A DNA stretch of 28,484 bases from Bacillota bacterium (GCA_022706625.1 JAKJCD010000005.1:4453-32936); one strand, 5' to 3'; shown: positions 16,092-23,902, numbered from the stretch's first letter. A program made the numbers and translations. Notes: generated from the letters alone by a model not told the origin.

Positions 16092-16910
16092 TTGGATTAT
16101 GAAGGCTTAAGGGAAAAAGCGAAGGACATACGCATTGACATCATAAGGGCTGTTTACAGCGCAGGCTCCGGCCATCCCGGCGGATCACTGTCGGCAGCGG
16201 ATATCCTAGCGGTGCTGTATTTTGATGAGATGAAAATCGATCCGAAAAATCCAAAGATGCCGGGAAGGGATAAATTTGTGCTTTCCAAAGGGCATGCAAG
16301 CCCCGGAATTTATGCTGCATTGGCGGAACGGGGGTTTTTTAACAGGGACGATCTTGTCACATTCAGGAAAATGGGCAGCATGCTTCAAGGGCATCCTGAT
16401 ATGGTAAAAGTCCCGGGCATAGAGATGTCAACAGGGTCTCTCGGTCAGGGCATATCCGTTGCGGTGGGAATGGCGCTGACAAACAAGCTTGATAAAGATC
16501 CCGGAAGGATATATGTCCTTCTGGGGGACGGAGAGCTTCAGGAAGGTTTGGTGTGGGAAGCGTTTATGTCTGCCGCTCATTATAGGCTTGACAATCTTAC
16601 AGCAGTTATCGATTGGAACGGGCTACAAATCGACGGTAAAAATGAAGACGTTATGGGTGTCGCCCCTATCGACGAGAAGCTAAAAAGCTTCGGCTGGGAA
16701 ACCCTGAATATAGACGGTCATGATATTGAAGCAATAGAGGTCGCTTTTGCCAGGGCAAAAGCGTGTAAAAACAAACCCTTTGCTATAATTGCAAAAACAA
16801 TAAAGGGCAAAGGGGTCTCCTTTATGGAAAATGATTACAGCTGGCATGGCAAGGCTCCAAACGGGGAGCAGGCAAGAAAAGCTATAGAGGAGCTTGGAGG
16901 TGAATGGTAA
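16092..16910 (+). CDS. Transketolase, N-terminal subunit (TPP-binding half)
   Basis: N-terminal half of a split transketolase, carrying the TPP pyrophosphate-binding region. An in-frame GTG at 16044 has no convincing ribosome binding site. A TTG at 16092 has a perfect GGGAGG 9 nt upstream and gives a 272-aa protein that begins at the family N terminus (LDYEGLREKAKDIRIDIIRA), so I place the start there. Motifs are AGSGHPGGSLSAAD, SKGHASPG, TGSLGQGISVAVG, GDGELQEGLVWEA and DWNGLQIDG. Its stop overlaps the ATG of the next gene (TAATG). The split form is common in archaea and many Clostridia. Confidence 0.93.
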   Translation: MDYEGLREKAKDIRIDIIRAVYSAGSGHPGGSLSAADILAVLYFDEMKIDPKNPKMPGRDKFVLSKGHASPGIYAALAERGFFNRDDLVTFRKMGSMLQGHPDMVKVPGIEMSTGSLGQGISVAVGMALTNKLDKDPGRIYVLLGDGELQEGLVWEAFMSAAHYRLDNLTAVIDWNGLQIDGKNEDVMGVAPIDEKLKSFGWETLNIDGHDIEAIEVAFARAKACKNKPFAIIAKTIKGKGVSFMENDYSWHGKAPNGEQARKAIEELGGEW

Positions 16911-17842
16911 TGGCAGATAAAATGGCTACAAGGCAGGCATACGGCAATACTCTTGCAGTTCTGGGCTCAAAAGATGAGAACATCGTCGTTTTAGACGCAG
17001 ACCTCTCAGGCTCCACAATGACAAAAGTCTTCGCAAAGGAGTTTCCTGAGCGATTCTTCAATATCGGTATAGCGGAGCAGAACCTTTACGGGATAGCTGC
17101 AGGCATGGCTATTTCCGGCAAAACTGTATTTGCCAGCACCTTTGCCATGTTTGCTGCCGGGAGGGCTTTTGAAATTATAAGAAACAGCATCGGCTATACC
17201 GGAGCAAATGTAAAAATATGCGCTACTCATGCAGGGGTAACGGTAGGCGAGGACGGCGGCAGTCATCAGGCCATAGAGGATATAGCTTTAATGCGCTCGA
17301 TCCCCGGAATGACGGTGATCAATCCATCAGACGGAGTGTCTGCGGCAAAGCTGATCGAAGAAGCTGCCGCTATCGCAGGTCCCGTATATGTTAGGCTCGG
17401 AAGGGCCGCGGTACCTATCCTTTATTCCGAGGACTCGGATTTTCAGATTGGGAAAGCAATTACCCTCAGGGAGGGTTCCGATTTTACTGTTATTGCTGCG
17501 GGGATCATGGTAAATGAGGCGCTGTTGGCAGCAGAGACTTTATCGCAGCAAGGGCTGTCGATCAGGGTGCTGGATATGCATACCATAAAACCAATTGACG
17601 AAGAAGCAATTTTAAAAGCAGCTTCCGAAACAAAAGGCATCGTTACCGCCGAAGAGCATACGGTGATCGGAGGACTCGGCAGCGCTGTTGCAGAAGTAAC
17701 TGCTAAGGGCCATCCGGTTCCCATGGAGTTTATCGGTATAAAGGATGTTTTCGGACAGTCCGGGAAACCTGATGAATTGCTGAAAGCCTATAATTTAACA
17801 GCAGAGGATATAGTGTTTGCAGTGGGTAAACTGAAGCGGTGA
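16910..17842 (+). CDS. Transketolase, C-terminal subunit
   Basis: C-terminal half (Pyr domain plus C-terminal domain) that completes the heterodimeric transketolase of the non-oxidative pentose phosphate pathway. An ATG at 16904 is possible, but the ATG at 16910 has GGAGG 9 nt upstream and overlaps the previous stop by 1 nt, so 310 aa is preferred. The TPP-activating glutamate is in FNIGIAEQNLYG. Further family stretches are FASTFAMFAAGRAFEIIRNS and CATHAGVTVGEDGGSHQAIE, and INPSDG. Confidence 0.94.
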   Translation: MADKMATRQAYGNTLAVLGSKDENIVVLDADLSGSTMTKVFAKEFPERFFNIGIAEQNLYGIAAGMAISGKTVFASTFAMFAAGRAFEIIRNSIGYTGANVKICATHAGVTVGEDGGSHQAIEDIALMRSIPGMTVINPSDGVSAAKLIEEAAAIAGPVYVRLGRAAVPILYSEDSDFQIGKAITLREGSDFTVIAAGIMVNEALLAAETLSQQGLSIRVLDMHTIKPIDEEAILKAASETKGIVTAEEHTVIGGLGSAVAEVTAKGHPVPMEFIGIKDVFGQSGKPDELLKAYNLTAEDIVFAVGKLKR

Positions 17843-17853
17843 GAAAACACAAT

Positions 17854-17903
17854 AATGCCGCAGGGCCCCGAAAAACCTGCATTTTTCGAGGCCCTGCGGC
17901 ATT
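17854..17903. terminator. Strong bidirectional terminator between transketolase and the binding-protein gene
   Basis: A 13-14-bp GC-rich stem (AATGCCGCAGGGCC, ending at 17867, with GGCCCTGCGGCATT, 17890-17903) encloses a loop that can pair further (CGAAAAA with TTTTTCG). T-rich sequence follows on both strands. It ends the rightward transketolase transcript and the leftward binding-protein transcript, which converge here. Confidence 0.85.
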
Positions 17904-17921
17904 GTTTATATAAAGGACAAC

Positions 17922-19010
17922 TCATTGGCGACCCAGTAAAGAATCTACCTGATTCTGATTCAATTCCAAGTGATAGAATGAGGAATAGAAACTCTTCGTT
18001 TCTTCATTTATATCGACATTCGCCGCTTCCGGATAAAGAACGCTAGCAAGCCAATAGATACCGATCAGTCGATTTACCCCGGGAGGCCGGTCAAACCAAC
18101 CGAAGGGGTATTTAGGGATAGGATACACCCGGTCCGTTGCAACAGCTTTAACATTAGCGTATCTCTTGTCGCTGATCAATTTATCAGCTGCACCGCGGGA
18201 AGAAAGGTCTTTTGTCGGTTCTCCGTTGATTATGATAACTTCGGGATCCCAGCCGATGATTTGCTCCGCACTGATATCGATCCTTGCAGCAGTATTTTCT
18301 ACCTCGTTTACAACGGCAACATTATTCGCGTCCACCAGATCAAACAGCTCTGCATGAGGAGAACCTAAAGGCGCTGTTTCCAAAGACTCATGACCGTTTC
18401 CGAAATAAACCGAAATTCTGTCCTTTGCAGGTATGTCCAGGGATTCCGCAAAGCTTAAAGCACTTTCTGCGTAAAGAGCCAACTCCTCGCATCTTTCCTG
18501 CATATTCAAAACCTCGCCTATAAAGCGATATGCCTCTGCGGCGGATCCTAATGAGCCGTCAATTACTATAAACGGTATTCCTGTCTGTTCCTGCATCGTA
18601 TTTGCATTGTCTATTTCCTTTTCGGAAAGGCTGCCGTAACTGATACAAATATCTGGAGCCGCAGCCATCAAGGCTTCCAAGTTTATGCCGCCGCCTTGCC
18701 CGTAGGCCGGCAATCCTTCTACACCGCTTACTAAGTATTCCTTTTCTTCCTCAATGAAATCATAGTTTACACCTACAAGAAGATCCGGATCGATGGTATA
18801 AAGCAAAATCGTTCCTGCAGCCCCCGTCGAAAAAGCCGATGCCACTTTGTTTGGGATCAGGACTTGACGCCCCGCCATATCCGTAACTTCCCTTGATTCG
18901 CTGCTCTCAGCTCCTTCGTCTTCCGGCAATTGGCTGTTTGCCGGACCACAACCGGAAAAAAGTGACAAAACCAATGTCAAAACTACTAAAATTGCGAAAA
19001 CTCTCTTCAT
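17922..19010 (-). CDS. ABC transporter substrate-binding lipoprotein (Peripl_BP_2/FecB-type)
   Basis: Extracellular lipid-anchored binding protein of 362 aa for a type II (FecCD/BtuCD-like) ABC importer. The signal peptide MKRVFAILVVLTLVLSLFSG ends at a lipobox (LFSG) with Cys21. The mature part starts with an acidic linker, then the family start REVTDMAGRQVLIPNKV. Later stretches are EALMAAAPDICISYG, EQIIGWDPEVIIING and FGWFDRPPGVNRLIGIYWLA. The ligand is not readable from the sequence: iron-siderophore, heme, cobalamin, or molybdate/tungstate (MolA type). The ModE-like and THEP1 genes nearby favour the oxyanion. It is divergent from its permease and on the lagging strand. Confidence 0.88.
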   Translation of the reverse strand: MKRVFAILVVLTLVLSLFSGCGPANSQLPEDEGAESSESREVTDMAGRQVLIPNKVASAFSTGAAGTILLYTIDPDLLVGVNYDFIEEEKEYLVSGVEGLPAYGQGGGINLEALMAAAPDICISYGSLSEKEIDNANTMQEQTGIPFIVIDGSLGSAAEAYRFIGEVLNMQERCEELALYAESALSFAESLDIPAKDRISVYFGNGHESLETAPLGSPHAELFDLVDANNVAVVNEVENTAARIDISAEQIIGWDPEVIIINGEPTKDLSSRGAADKLISDKRYANVKAVATDRVYPIPKYPFGWFDRPPGVNRLIGIYWLASVLYPEAANVDINEETKSFYSSFYHLELNQNQVDSLLGRQ

Positions 19011-19066
19011 TAAGTTGATCTCCTCCTTGCAATTATCCTTAACCTAGAATAATAAATAACAGCTTT

Positions 19067-19095
19067 ATCTTAATCCTTATCTGTCGTTCTGTCAA
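19067..19095 (-). promoter_or_regulatory. Promoter of the binding-lipoprotein gene
   Basis: On the minus strand TTGACA (19095-19090), a 17-nt spacer and TAAGAT (19072-19067) lie about 57 nt upstream of the ATG. The -35 is part of a 10-bp sequence that recurs inverted at 19147-19156. Confidence 0.65.
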
Positions 19096-19156
19096 TATGG
19101 CCAATAAAATCGACTAGTGTCAAGTAATCAAGCAATCAAGTAATCGTTGACAGAAC
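19086..19156. repeat. Operator-like repeats: three 8-bp direct repeats between 10-bp inverted arms
   Basis: Between the divergent transporter promoters, GTTCTGTCAA (19086-19095) and its exact complement TTGACAGAAC (19147-19156) flank three tandem copies CAAGTAAT, CAAGCAAT and CAAGTAAT (19121-19144). The left arm contains the -35 of the lipoprotein gene. This looks like a regulator-binding cluster. It does not match the E. coli ModE palindrome. Confidence 0.5.
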
Positions 19157-19161
19157 ACGGT

Positions 19162-19193
19162 GCCGGGGAGAGAAAAGCAACCAAGACCCCGGC
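19162..19193. other. GC-rich hairpin upstream of the permease promoter
   Basis: GCCGGGG (19162-19168) pairs perfectly with CCCCGGC (19187-19193) around an 18-nt purine-rich loop. It lies upstream of the predicted permease promoter, so it would be in an RNA only if transcription starts farther upstream. I could not match it to a known riboswitch. Confidence 0.4.
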
Positions 19194-19227
19194 CGAATCA
19201 CGGAAAGTCAAATTGTGTCCTTTTGCG

Positions 19228-19256
19228 TTGACATACCTATTTTGTAATAATATACT
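19228..19256 (+). promoter_or_regulatory. Promoter of the permease-ATPase operon
   Basis: A perfect TTGACA (19228-19233), a 17-nt spacer and TATACT (19251-19256) lie about 90 nt upstream of the TTG start. The rest of the 334-bp divergent spacer holds the repeats and hairpin listed separately and no ORF. Confidence 0.75.
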
Positions 19257-19344
19257 TGTCTGAGCATAATAAATGTCTTGAGGATCAGGAAGAAAGACCA
19301 ATTTAAGAAGTATTAAGCAACTAAAATACGCAAAGGTAGAATTT

Positions 19345-20406
19345 TTGAAAAAATACCCGGGAAAAAGAAACGATACTGAGTACTTTAAAAGAAGTTTCGA
19401 CGCATTTAAAGCCGAAAATTTTAAATGGATGATAGCCCTTTTGCTGATGATAAGTATTATATTGATCATCGGTTCTTTAGCGGTGGGTTTTTACAGCATC
19501 TCCGTTAAGGAACTACTGTCTTTGCTTGCAAGAGGCGGAGAGGCAGCAGCCGATAAAAACAGTTCCGTGATCATAATCATTAAAAACATACGATTGCCGC
19601 GCATTATTGCCGCTTTTGCCATCGGTATGGGACTGAGCCTGGCGGGAGCCGCATACCAAGGTATGTTTAAAAACCCCCTGGTCTCTCCGGATATTTTAGG
19701 GGTATCAAGCGGCGCCGGTCTTGGAGCCGCACTAGCTCTGACCATCGGCTTGCCTGATTTTCTGGTGCAGGTATATGCGTTTGTTTTTGGGATTTTAGTC
19801 GTTTCACTGGCATATTTCATCGGTTCACACGCTAAGTTCGGACATGATGTCAGCCTGGTGCTTGCAGGGAGCATGCTAGGTGCTTTATCCTCTTCGTTTA
19901 TCACTTTGCTAAAGTATTTGGCGGATCCAAGCGATACTTTACCGGCCATTACTTTCTGGCTGATGGGAAGTCTTTCGAAGGTTACCGTAAACTCTCTGCT
20001 GTTCAGCCTGATTCCTATGGTGTTAGGAAGCTCTGTCCTTTACATGCTTCGATGGAAGCTTAACATTTTGACTCTTGGCGATGAAGAGGCTCAGGCCATC
20101 GGTATTGATCCGAAATCTACACGTTTGATCGCCGTAGCGGCAGCAACCATCATCAGCGCTTCCGCAGTATGCCTGGGCGGCTTGATAGGCTGGGTGGGGC
20201 TTATGATCCCTCATATCGCAAGAGGGATAGTCGGAGCGGATTATCGCCGCCTGTTACCTGCGGCGGCTTTGATCGGCGGTTCTTTTTTGCTGCTGATGGA
20301 CGACCTTGCCCGCTCCCTGTCGGCTATGGAGATACCACTCGGGGTTTTAACAGCGGTTATGGGCGCACCATTTTTTATAGTATTGATAGTCAAACGCAGA
20401 AGATGA
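19345..20406 (+). CDS. FecCD/BtuC-family ABC transporter permease
   Basis: Multi-pass membrane permease (353 aa) of a type II ABC importer. The start is a TTG at 19345 with an AAGGTAG site about 7 nt upstream; the next in-frame Met is inside the first membrane helix. Family stretches are LAGAAYQGMFKNPLVSPDIL, GVSSGAGLGAALAL, GEEAQ-like GDEEAQAIGID (the ATPase-coupling loop) and GWVGLMIPHIARGIVGADYR. About ten hydrophobic segments are visible. Its ATPase is 24 nt downstream. Confidence 0.92.
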   Translation: MKKYPGKRNDTEYFKRSFDAFKAENFKWMIALLLMISIILIIGSLAVGFYSISVKELLSLLARGGEAAADKNSSVIIIIKNIRLPRIIAAFAIGMGLSLAGAAYQGMFKNPLVSPDILGVSSGAGLGAALALTIGLPDFLVQVYAFVFGILVVSLAYFIGSHAKFGHDVSLVLAGSMLGALSSSFITLLKYLADPSDTLPAITFWLMGSLSKVTVNSLLFSLIPMVLGSSVLYMLRWKLNILTLGDEEAQAIGIDPKSTRLIAVAAATIISASAVCLGGLIGWVGLMIPHIARGIVGADYRRLLPAAALIGGSFLLLMDDLARSLSAMEIPLGVLTAVMGAPFFIVLIVKRRR

Positions 20407-20430
20407 TAAGTATAAGTTGAGGGAAAAACG

Positions 20431-21207
20431 GTGTTGAAGGTTAAAAATCTGACAGGGGGATATGGCAGCAGGGAAGTTGTAAACGATGTTTCTTTTTCCG
20501 TTGCGGAAGGAGAAGTTTTATGTGTGCTCGGCCCCAACGGGTGTGGCAAATCTACGCTGTTAAAACTGCTTCTTAGATTTTTACCAAAAAAAAGCGGACA
20601 GATAATGCTCCAGGGGCTTAATATCGATGCACTGGATCGAAAAACCATGGCGCATCTGGTTTCCTATATCCCTCAATCCGACTATATGCCATTTCCCTAC
20701 ACGATAATTGAAATGGTCACCATGGGACGTTCATGCCGCCTTGGTCGATGGAAGACCCCCTCAAAAAAGGATGCGGATTTTGCTTATGGTTGTTTGGAAA
20801 AATTGCGGATTCCCCATCTTTCCGATAAGCTTTATACTCAGATATCCGGAGGGGAACGCCAACTGGTTTTAATGGCAAGGGCCTTATGCCAGGATACGAA
20901 GATCCTGATTATGGATGAACCAACGGCAAGCCTTGATTTTTCGAATCAACAGTTGATTATGGATGCCATAGTTACAGCAGTATCGGAAGGCAGAAGTGTG
21001 GTCCTTACGACCCACAGCCCTTCACAGCCTTTTACCATTGCGACTAAGGTACTGCTGCTTTCAGAAGGGTTCACCGTGGGTTTCGGAGATCCTTTGGATG
21101 TGCTGACAAACGAATCTTTAGAAAAGGTTTACGGCATACCGATGGATATAGTGACCATCGAAGACAGAAACCAGACAAAACGCAATATTTGTCTGCCCGT
21201 ACATTGA
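20431..21207 (+). CDS. ABC transporter ATP-binding protein (FecE/BtuD/MolC type)
   Basis: Nucleotide-binding subunit of 258 aa that powers the permease. The start is GTG at 20431 with GAGGGA upstream. The Walker A is GPNGCGKST (34-42), the Q-loop is IPQSD (Gln82), the ABC signature is ISGGERQ (138-144), the Walker B is ILIMDEPTA (158-166) and the switch His is in TTHSPS. Its stop is only 2 nt from the stop of the convergent ModE-like gene, so no separate terminator fits between them. Confidence 0.93.
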   Translation: MLKVKNLTGGYGSREVVNDVSFSVAEGEVLCVLGPNGCGKSTLLKLLLRFLPKKSGQIMLQGLNIDALDRKTMAHLVSYIPQSDYMPFPYTIIEMVTMGRSCRLGRWKTPSKKDADFAYGCLEKLRIPHLSDKLYTQISGGERQLVLMARALCQDTKILIMDEPTASLDFSNQQLIMDAIVTAVSEGRSVVLTTHSPSQPFTIATKVLLLSEGFTVGFGDPLDVLTNESLEKVYGIPMDIVTIEDRNQTKRNICLPVH

Positions 21208-21209
21208 TA

Positions 21210-21554
21210 TTAAAACTTGAAACCGGAAGATTTCAAGACTTCCCGTACCGCCTGATCAGCAGCCTGCTGCATTTCATCGTACAGAGCAAGAAACTGCCTG
21301 CCTTGCTCCGTCAGGCTCGAACCATCGGGGACCTTACGCTCAATAAGAGCAAACCCCAACTGCTTCTCAGCCACGTCAAGAACTCTCCAGGCCTTGCTGT
21401 ATGCCATACCCATAGCTTTTGTAGCTTTGTTGATGGATCCGGACTGTTGTATTCCTTTTAAAAGACAGGCTGTTCCGGGCCCGAAGGAGGTTTTTAAATC
21501 ATCTCCTTTGCGAAGCAGCCGAATATTGATATAATATTTTATCGATTCTTCCAT
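21210..21554 (-). CDS. ModE-like winged helix-turn-helix regulator (single domain)
   Basis: Regulator of 114 aa. The reading frame stays open to 21824, but the ATG at 21554 has AAAGGA 8 nt upstream and begins the domain (MEESIKYYINIRLLRKGDDL), so I place the start there. The HTH region GIQQSGSINKATKAMGMAYS followed by KAWRVLDVAEKQLGFALIER is the LysR-like wHTH of ModE, the molybdate-responsive repressor. The C-terminal Mop/TOBE molybdate-binding domains are absent, so how it would sense the ligand is unknown. It is embedded in the transporter locus, convergent with the ATPase and divergent from the THEP1-like NTPase. Likely a local regulator. Confidence 0.8.
   Translation of the reverse strand: MEESIKYYINIRLLRKGDDLKTSFGPGTACLLKGIQQSGSINKATKAMGMAYSKAWRVLDVAEKQLGFALIERKVPDGSSLTEQGRQFLALYDEMQQAADQAVREVLKSSGFKF
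21508..21535 (+). promoter_or_regulatory. Candidate promoter for the THEP1-like gene, inside modE-like coding sequence
   Basis: TTGCGA (21508-21513), a 16-nt spacer and a perfect TATAAT (21530-21535) with a TGa extended -10 lie on the plus strand about 80 nt before the NTPase ATG. The element overlaps the first codons of the ModE-like gene, which is read the other way. Confidence 0.5.
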
Positions 21555-21613
21555 GATACTTTTCCTTTCATAGAGATAGACCTGTAAAAGGCACTGTTTT
21601 GGGAGGCATTTAA

Positions 21614-22153
21614 ATGCATGTGTTTCTTTGTGGACCGATACATGTCGGAAAAAGCACCGTGGTACAAAATGTGCTTCGCCAGCTGATACTAAAAAAAACC
21701 ATATGCGCAGGAGGGTTTGTAACCTATCCGGGTATTGCTCCTGACAGGGATATCTATATATCTTCTGTATGGGAGCCGAAAAAATATTATCCGGCAAATA
21801 AGGTGGCACAAAGAGGCCCTGCATCTTCTTATCCCTTCCCGCAGGTTTTCGACACCTTGGGCGTTTCCATCATCCTTCGGAGTAAAACCTATTCGGATCT
21901 CCTGTGCATGGATGAACTGGGTTTTTTTGAGCAGGAAGCCATTTGCTTTCAAAATGCCGTCCTCCAATGCTTAGAAGAAAGCATACCTGTTTTCGGAGTA
22001 GTGAAAGAAAAGCCCGTTCCATGGCTTGATGCGATAAAAAACCATCCTGCGGTGGAAATTATTTCTGTCTCGGAAGAAAACAGAAACACCGTTACACCGT
22101 CTATCGTGAAAGTATTGGAGGCTTCTCTAGATAAAAGATATAGCAATCGTTAA
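21614..22153 (+). CDS. THEP1/NTPase_1-like nucleoside-triphosphatase
   Basis: P-loop NTPase of 179 aa. The Walker A is GPIHVGKST (7-15) and the Walker B is LLCMDELGFFEQE (Asp100, Glu101). The later stretch SIPVFGVVKEKPVPWLDAIK and the EIISVSEENRN motif follow THEP1/NTPase_1 proteins, which hydrolyse NTPs and whose physiological role is largely unknown. Relatives are often found near molybdenum-related or transporter genes, which I recall rather than can show. GGGAGG precedes the ATG by 7 nt. It is divergent from the ModE-like gene; its TAA stop overlaps the stop of convergent nagB by 2 nt. Confidence 0.78.
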   Translation: MHVFLCGPIHVGKSTVVQNVLRQLILKKTICAGGFVTYPGIAPDRDIYISSVWEPKKYYPANKVAQRGPASSYPFPQVFDTLGVSIILRSKTYSDLLCMDELGFFEQEAICFQNAVLQCLEESIPVFGVVKEKPVPWLDAIKNHPAVEIISVSEENRNTVTPSIVKVLEASLDKRYSNR

Positions 22154-22881
22154 AACTTGTCAATTAAAAGGGCTTCTTCGTCTGCTACTACGGTCAGATG
22201 AGGATGAAGCTGCAGGATTGACCCGGGGACTTTTGGAGTTATGGGTCCAAACAGGACCTGTTTTAGTATAGATGCCTTTGTCTTGCCGTTTACACAAAGC
22301 AAAACGGTCTTTGCATTCATGATGGGGCCTATTCCCATAGTTAGTGCGTGTCTCGGGACATCGTCTTCATAATCGAAAAACCGTGAGTTTGCCTTGATCG
22401 TGCTTTCATCCAGCATGATGCAGTGGCTTTCCTTAATAAAAGCTTCACCGGGCTCATTGAACCCGATATGTCCGTCAAGCCCAAGGCCCAGAAGCTGCAG
22501 ATCGACGCCGCCCAAGGATTCTATCAGCGCATCGTAAGCAGCACATTCTTCCTCCGCATCATCAACCATGCCGCTGGGGAGATGGGTATTTTCCGGCAAA
22601 ATATTGATGTGATCAAAAAGATTTTGATCCATATAATAGCGATAACTCTGTGGGTTAGAAGGATGAAGCCCCAGGTATTCGTCCAGGTTGACAGTTTTGA
22701 CCTTTGAGAAATCAAGATCCCCATTTCTGTAATAAGATATCAAAATCTCATAAAGTCCAAGCATGGTGGATCCGGTGGCAAGACCCAACACACTGTCGCT
22801 TTTTTGGATTACTTGAGCTGAAATGATATCAGCCGCTTTGCCGCTCATTTCTTTATAGTCTTTTGCTCTGATTATTTTCAT
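22150..22881 (-). CDS. nagB: Glucosamine-6-phosphate deaminase
   Basis: Converts glucosamine-6-phosphate to fructose-6-phosphate and ammonia, joining amino-sugar catabolism to glycolysis. The protein is 243 aa. Motifs are LGLATGSTMLGLYE (phosphate site), NLDEYLGL (general-base Asp67), LGLDGHIGFNEPGE (Asp136, His138, Glu143) and ALTMGIGPIM, all in the expected order. It is read after the nucleotidyltransferase-like gene with a 42-nt gap, probably as one operon. No nagA or phosphotransferase gene is in the window. Confidence 0.95.
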   Translation of the reverse strand: MKIIRAKDYKEMSGKAADIISAQVIQKSDSVLGLATGSTMLGLYEILISYYRNGDLDFSKVKTVNLDEYLGLHPSNPQSYRYYMDQNLFDHINILPENTHLPSGMVDDAEEECAAYDALIESLGGVDLQLLGLGLDGHIGFNEPGEAFIKESHCIMLDESTIKANSRFFDYEDDVPRHALTMGIGPIMNAKTVLLCVNGKTKASILKQVLFGPITPKVPGSILQLHPHLTVVADEEALLIDKF

Positions 22882-22923
22882 TGCTTCGCCTTTCTTGTTT
22901 CTATTTATAAATTCAAAACAAAA

Positions 22924-23838
22924 TCAAAACAGTACTTCCGGATATAGGCCGTCATCTTGCATGGATCGTATTGCCGCCGCCACTTCAGGTAAATCGTCCC
23001 TGTATGTGACTCCGTACCATTCATCCTTTGAATGCAGGACCTCCACGGAGACCTTTTGTTCCTTAAGAAGTGCATTCACGATCCGAGGCAGCAAGTATTC
23101 CTCCTTGATCGGGTTTTTCTCGAGCGCAAGGGAAAGAAATGCGGGGAACCCGGTTTTCAACTCTGCAAGGATCCTCTTTGAAAAGCCCCAAAAGTTCATA
23201 GACACCAAAGTACCGTGCTCGATCTTCTCCCAGGTTTCACCGTCGTCTTCGGTATATTCAATAAGGCTTCCGTGCTTTTCTATGCGGAGCCGTTCATCTA
23301 CAGCGGTAAGAAAACCTTTTTCCGTTCTGCATACTCCCCTTGCCACGTGGCCATTTTCCGTAAGGGTATTTTCAATGAGATATCCTATCATGGAAAAAGT
23401 ATCGTCATCATCATTCTGCTGCGAAAGCAGATAATCATGCATTATGTGAAAAGCGTCCTTCCCGTAGAAGTCGTCGGCATTAATGACGGCAAAAGGACCC
23501 TTCAGCACATCTTTAGCACAAAGCACCGCATGACCTGTCCCCCAGGGTTTGATTCTTCCCTCCGGCACGGAAAAACCTTGCGGAAGCATATCGAGCTCCT
23601 GATAAACGTATTCGGTTTCGGCTTTATTCCTCAGAGAATCACCTATCAGTGCTTTGAAGTCCGAATCGATTTCCTTTTTAATAATAAATACTACTTTTCT
23701 AAAGCCGGCCTCAATTGCATCGTATAAAGAAAACATGAGTATCGGCTCGCCATTTTTGCCTACAGGAGCAAGCTGCTTAAGCCCTCCGAAACGGCTGCCT
23801 ATGCCGGCGGCCATAATCACCAGTGCAGGTTTATCCAT
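22924..23838 (-). CDS. Nucleotidyltransferase-family protein (sugar-1-phosphate type)
   Basis: GT-A-like nucleotidyltransferase of 304 aa. The N-terminal AAGIGSRFGGLKQLAPVG (10-27) is the nucleotide-binding signature, and the metal-binding Asp pair is in FAVINADDFYGKDAF. It resembles the NTP_transferase proteins that attach a nucleotide to a sugar phosphate, and its lack of a left-handed beta-helix repeat distinguishes it from GlmU. The exact sugar and nucleotide are not readable. AAGGAGG precedes the ATG. Adjacent nagB suggests an amino-sugar context, which is inference. Confidence 0.75.
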   Translation of the reverse strand: MDKPALVIMAAGIGSRFGGLKQLAPVGKNGEPILMFSLYDAIEAGFRKVVFIIKKEIDSDFKALIGDSLRNKAETEYVYQELDMLPQGFSVPEGRIKPWGTGHAVLCAKDVLKGPFAVINADDFYGKDAFHIMHDYLLSQQNDDDDTFSMIGYLIENTLTENGHVARGVCRTEKGFLTAVDERLRIEKHGSLIEYTEDDGETWEKIEHGTLVSMNFWGFSKRILAELKTGFPAFLSLALEKNPIKEEYLLPRIVNALLKEQKVSVEVLHSKDEWYGVTYRDDLPEVAAAIRSMQDDGLYPEVLF

Positions 23839-23861
23839 TTGCGATCCTCCTTATAAGAAGA

Positions 23862-23867
23862 ATTATA
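23862..23867 (-). promoter_or_regulatory. Extended -10 promoter of the nucleotidyltransferase-nagB operon
   Basis: On the minus strand TGaTATAAT lies just upstream of the ribosome binding site; the predicted start near 23855 gives a leader of about 17 nt. No good -35 was found, as is common for TGn extended -10 promoters. Confidence 0.55.
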
Positions 23868-23888
23868 TCATAAATAAGCAGGATTTTT

Positions 23889-23896
23889 GATATAAT
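23889..23896 (+). promoter_or_regulatory. Extended -10 promoter of the orphan structured RNA
   Basis: TGATATAAT (TGn extended -10, hexamer 23891-23896) on the plus strand, with a weak -35 (TCATAA, 17-nt spacer). It drives transcription from about 23903 into a stretch without an ORF, and is divergent from the minus-strand promoter at 23862. Confidence 0.6.
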
Positions 23897-23902
23897 CCTG
23901 TT

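Noticed and set aside
19145..19260. Riboswitch (cobalamin, Moco or guanidine type) upstream of the permease
   Set aside because: The ACACGG and GGGGAGA-like pieces recall known motifs, but the full conserved cores are not present and the predicted promoter lies downstream of the hairpin.
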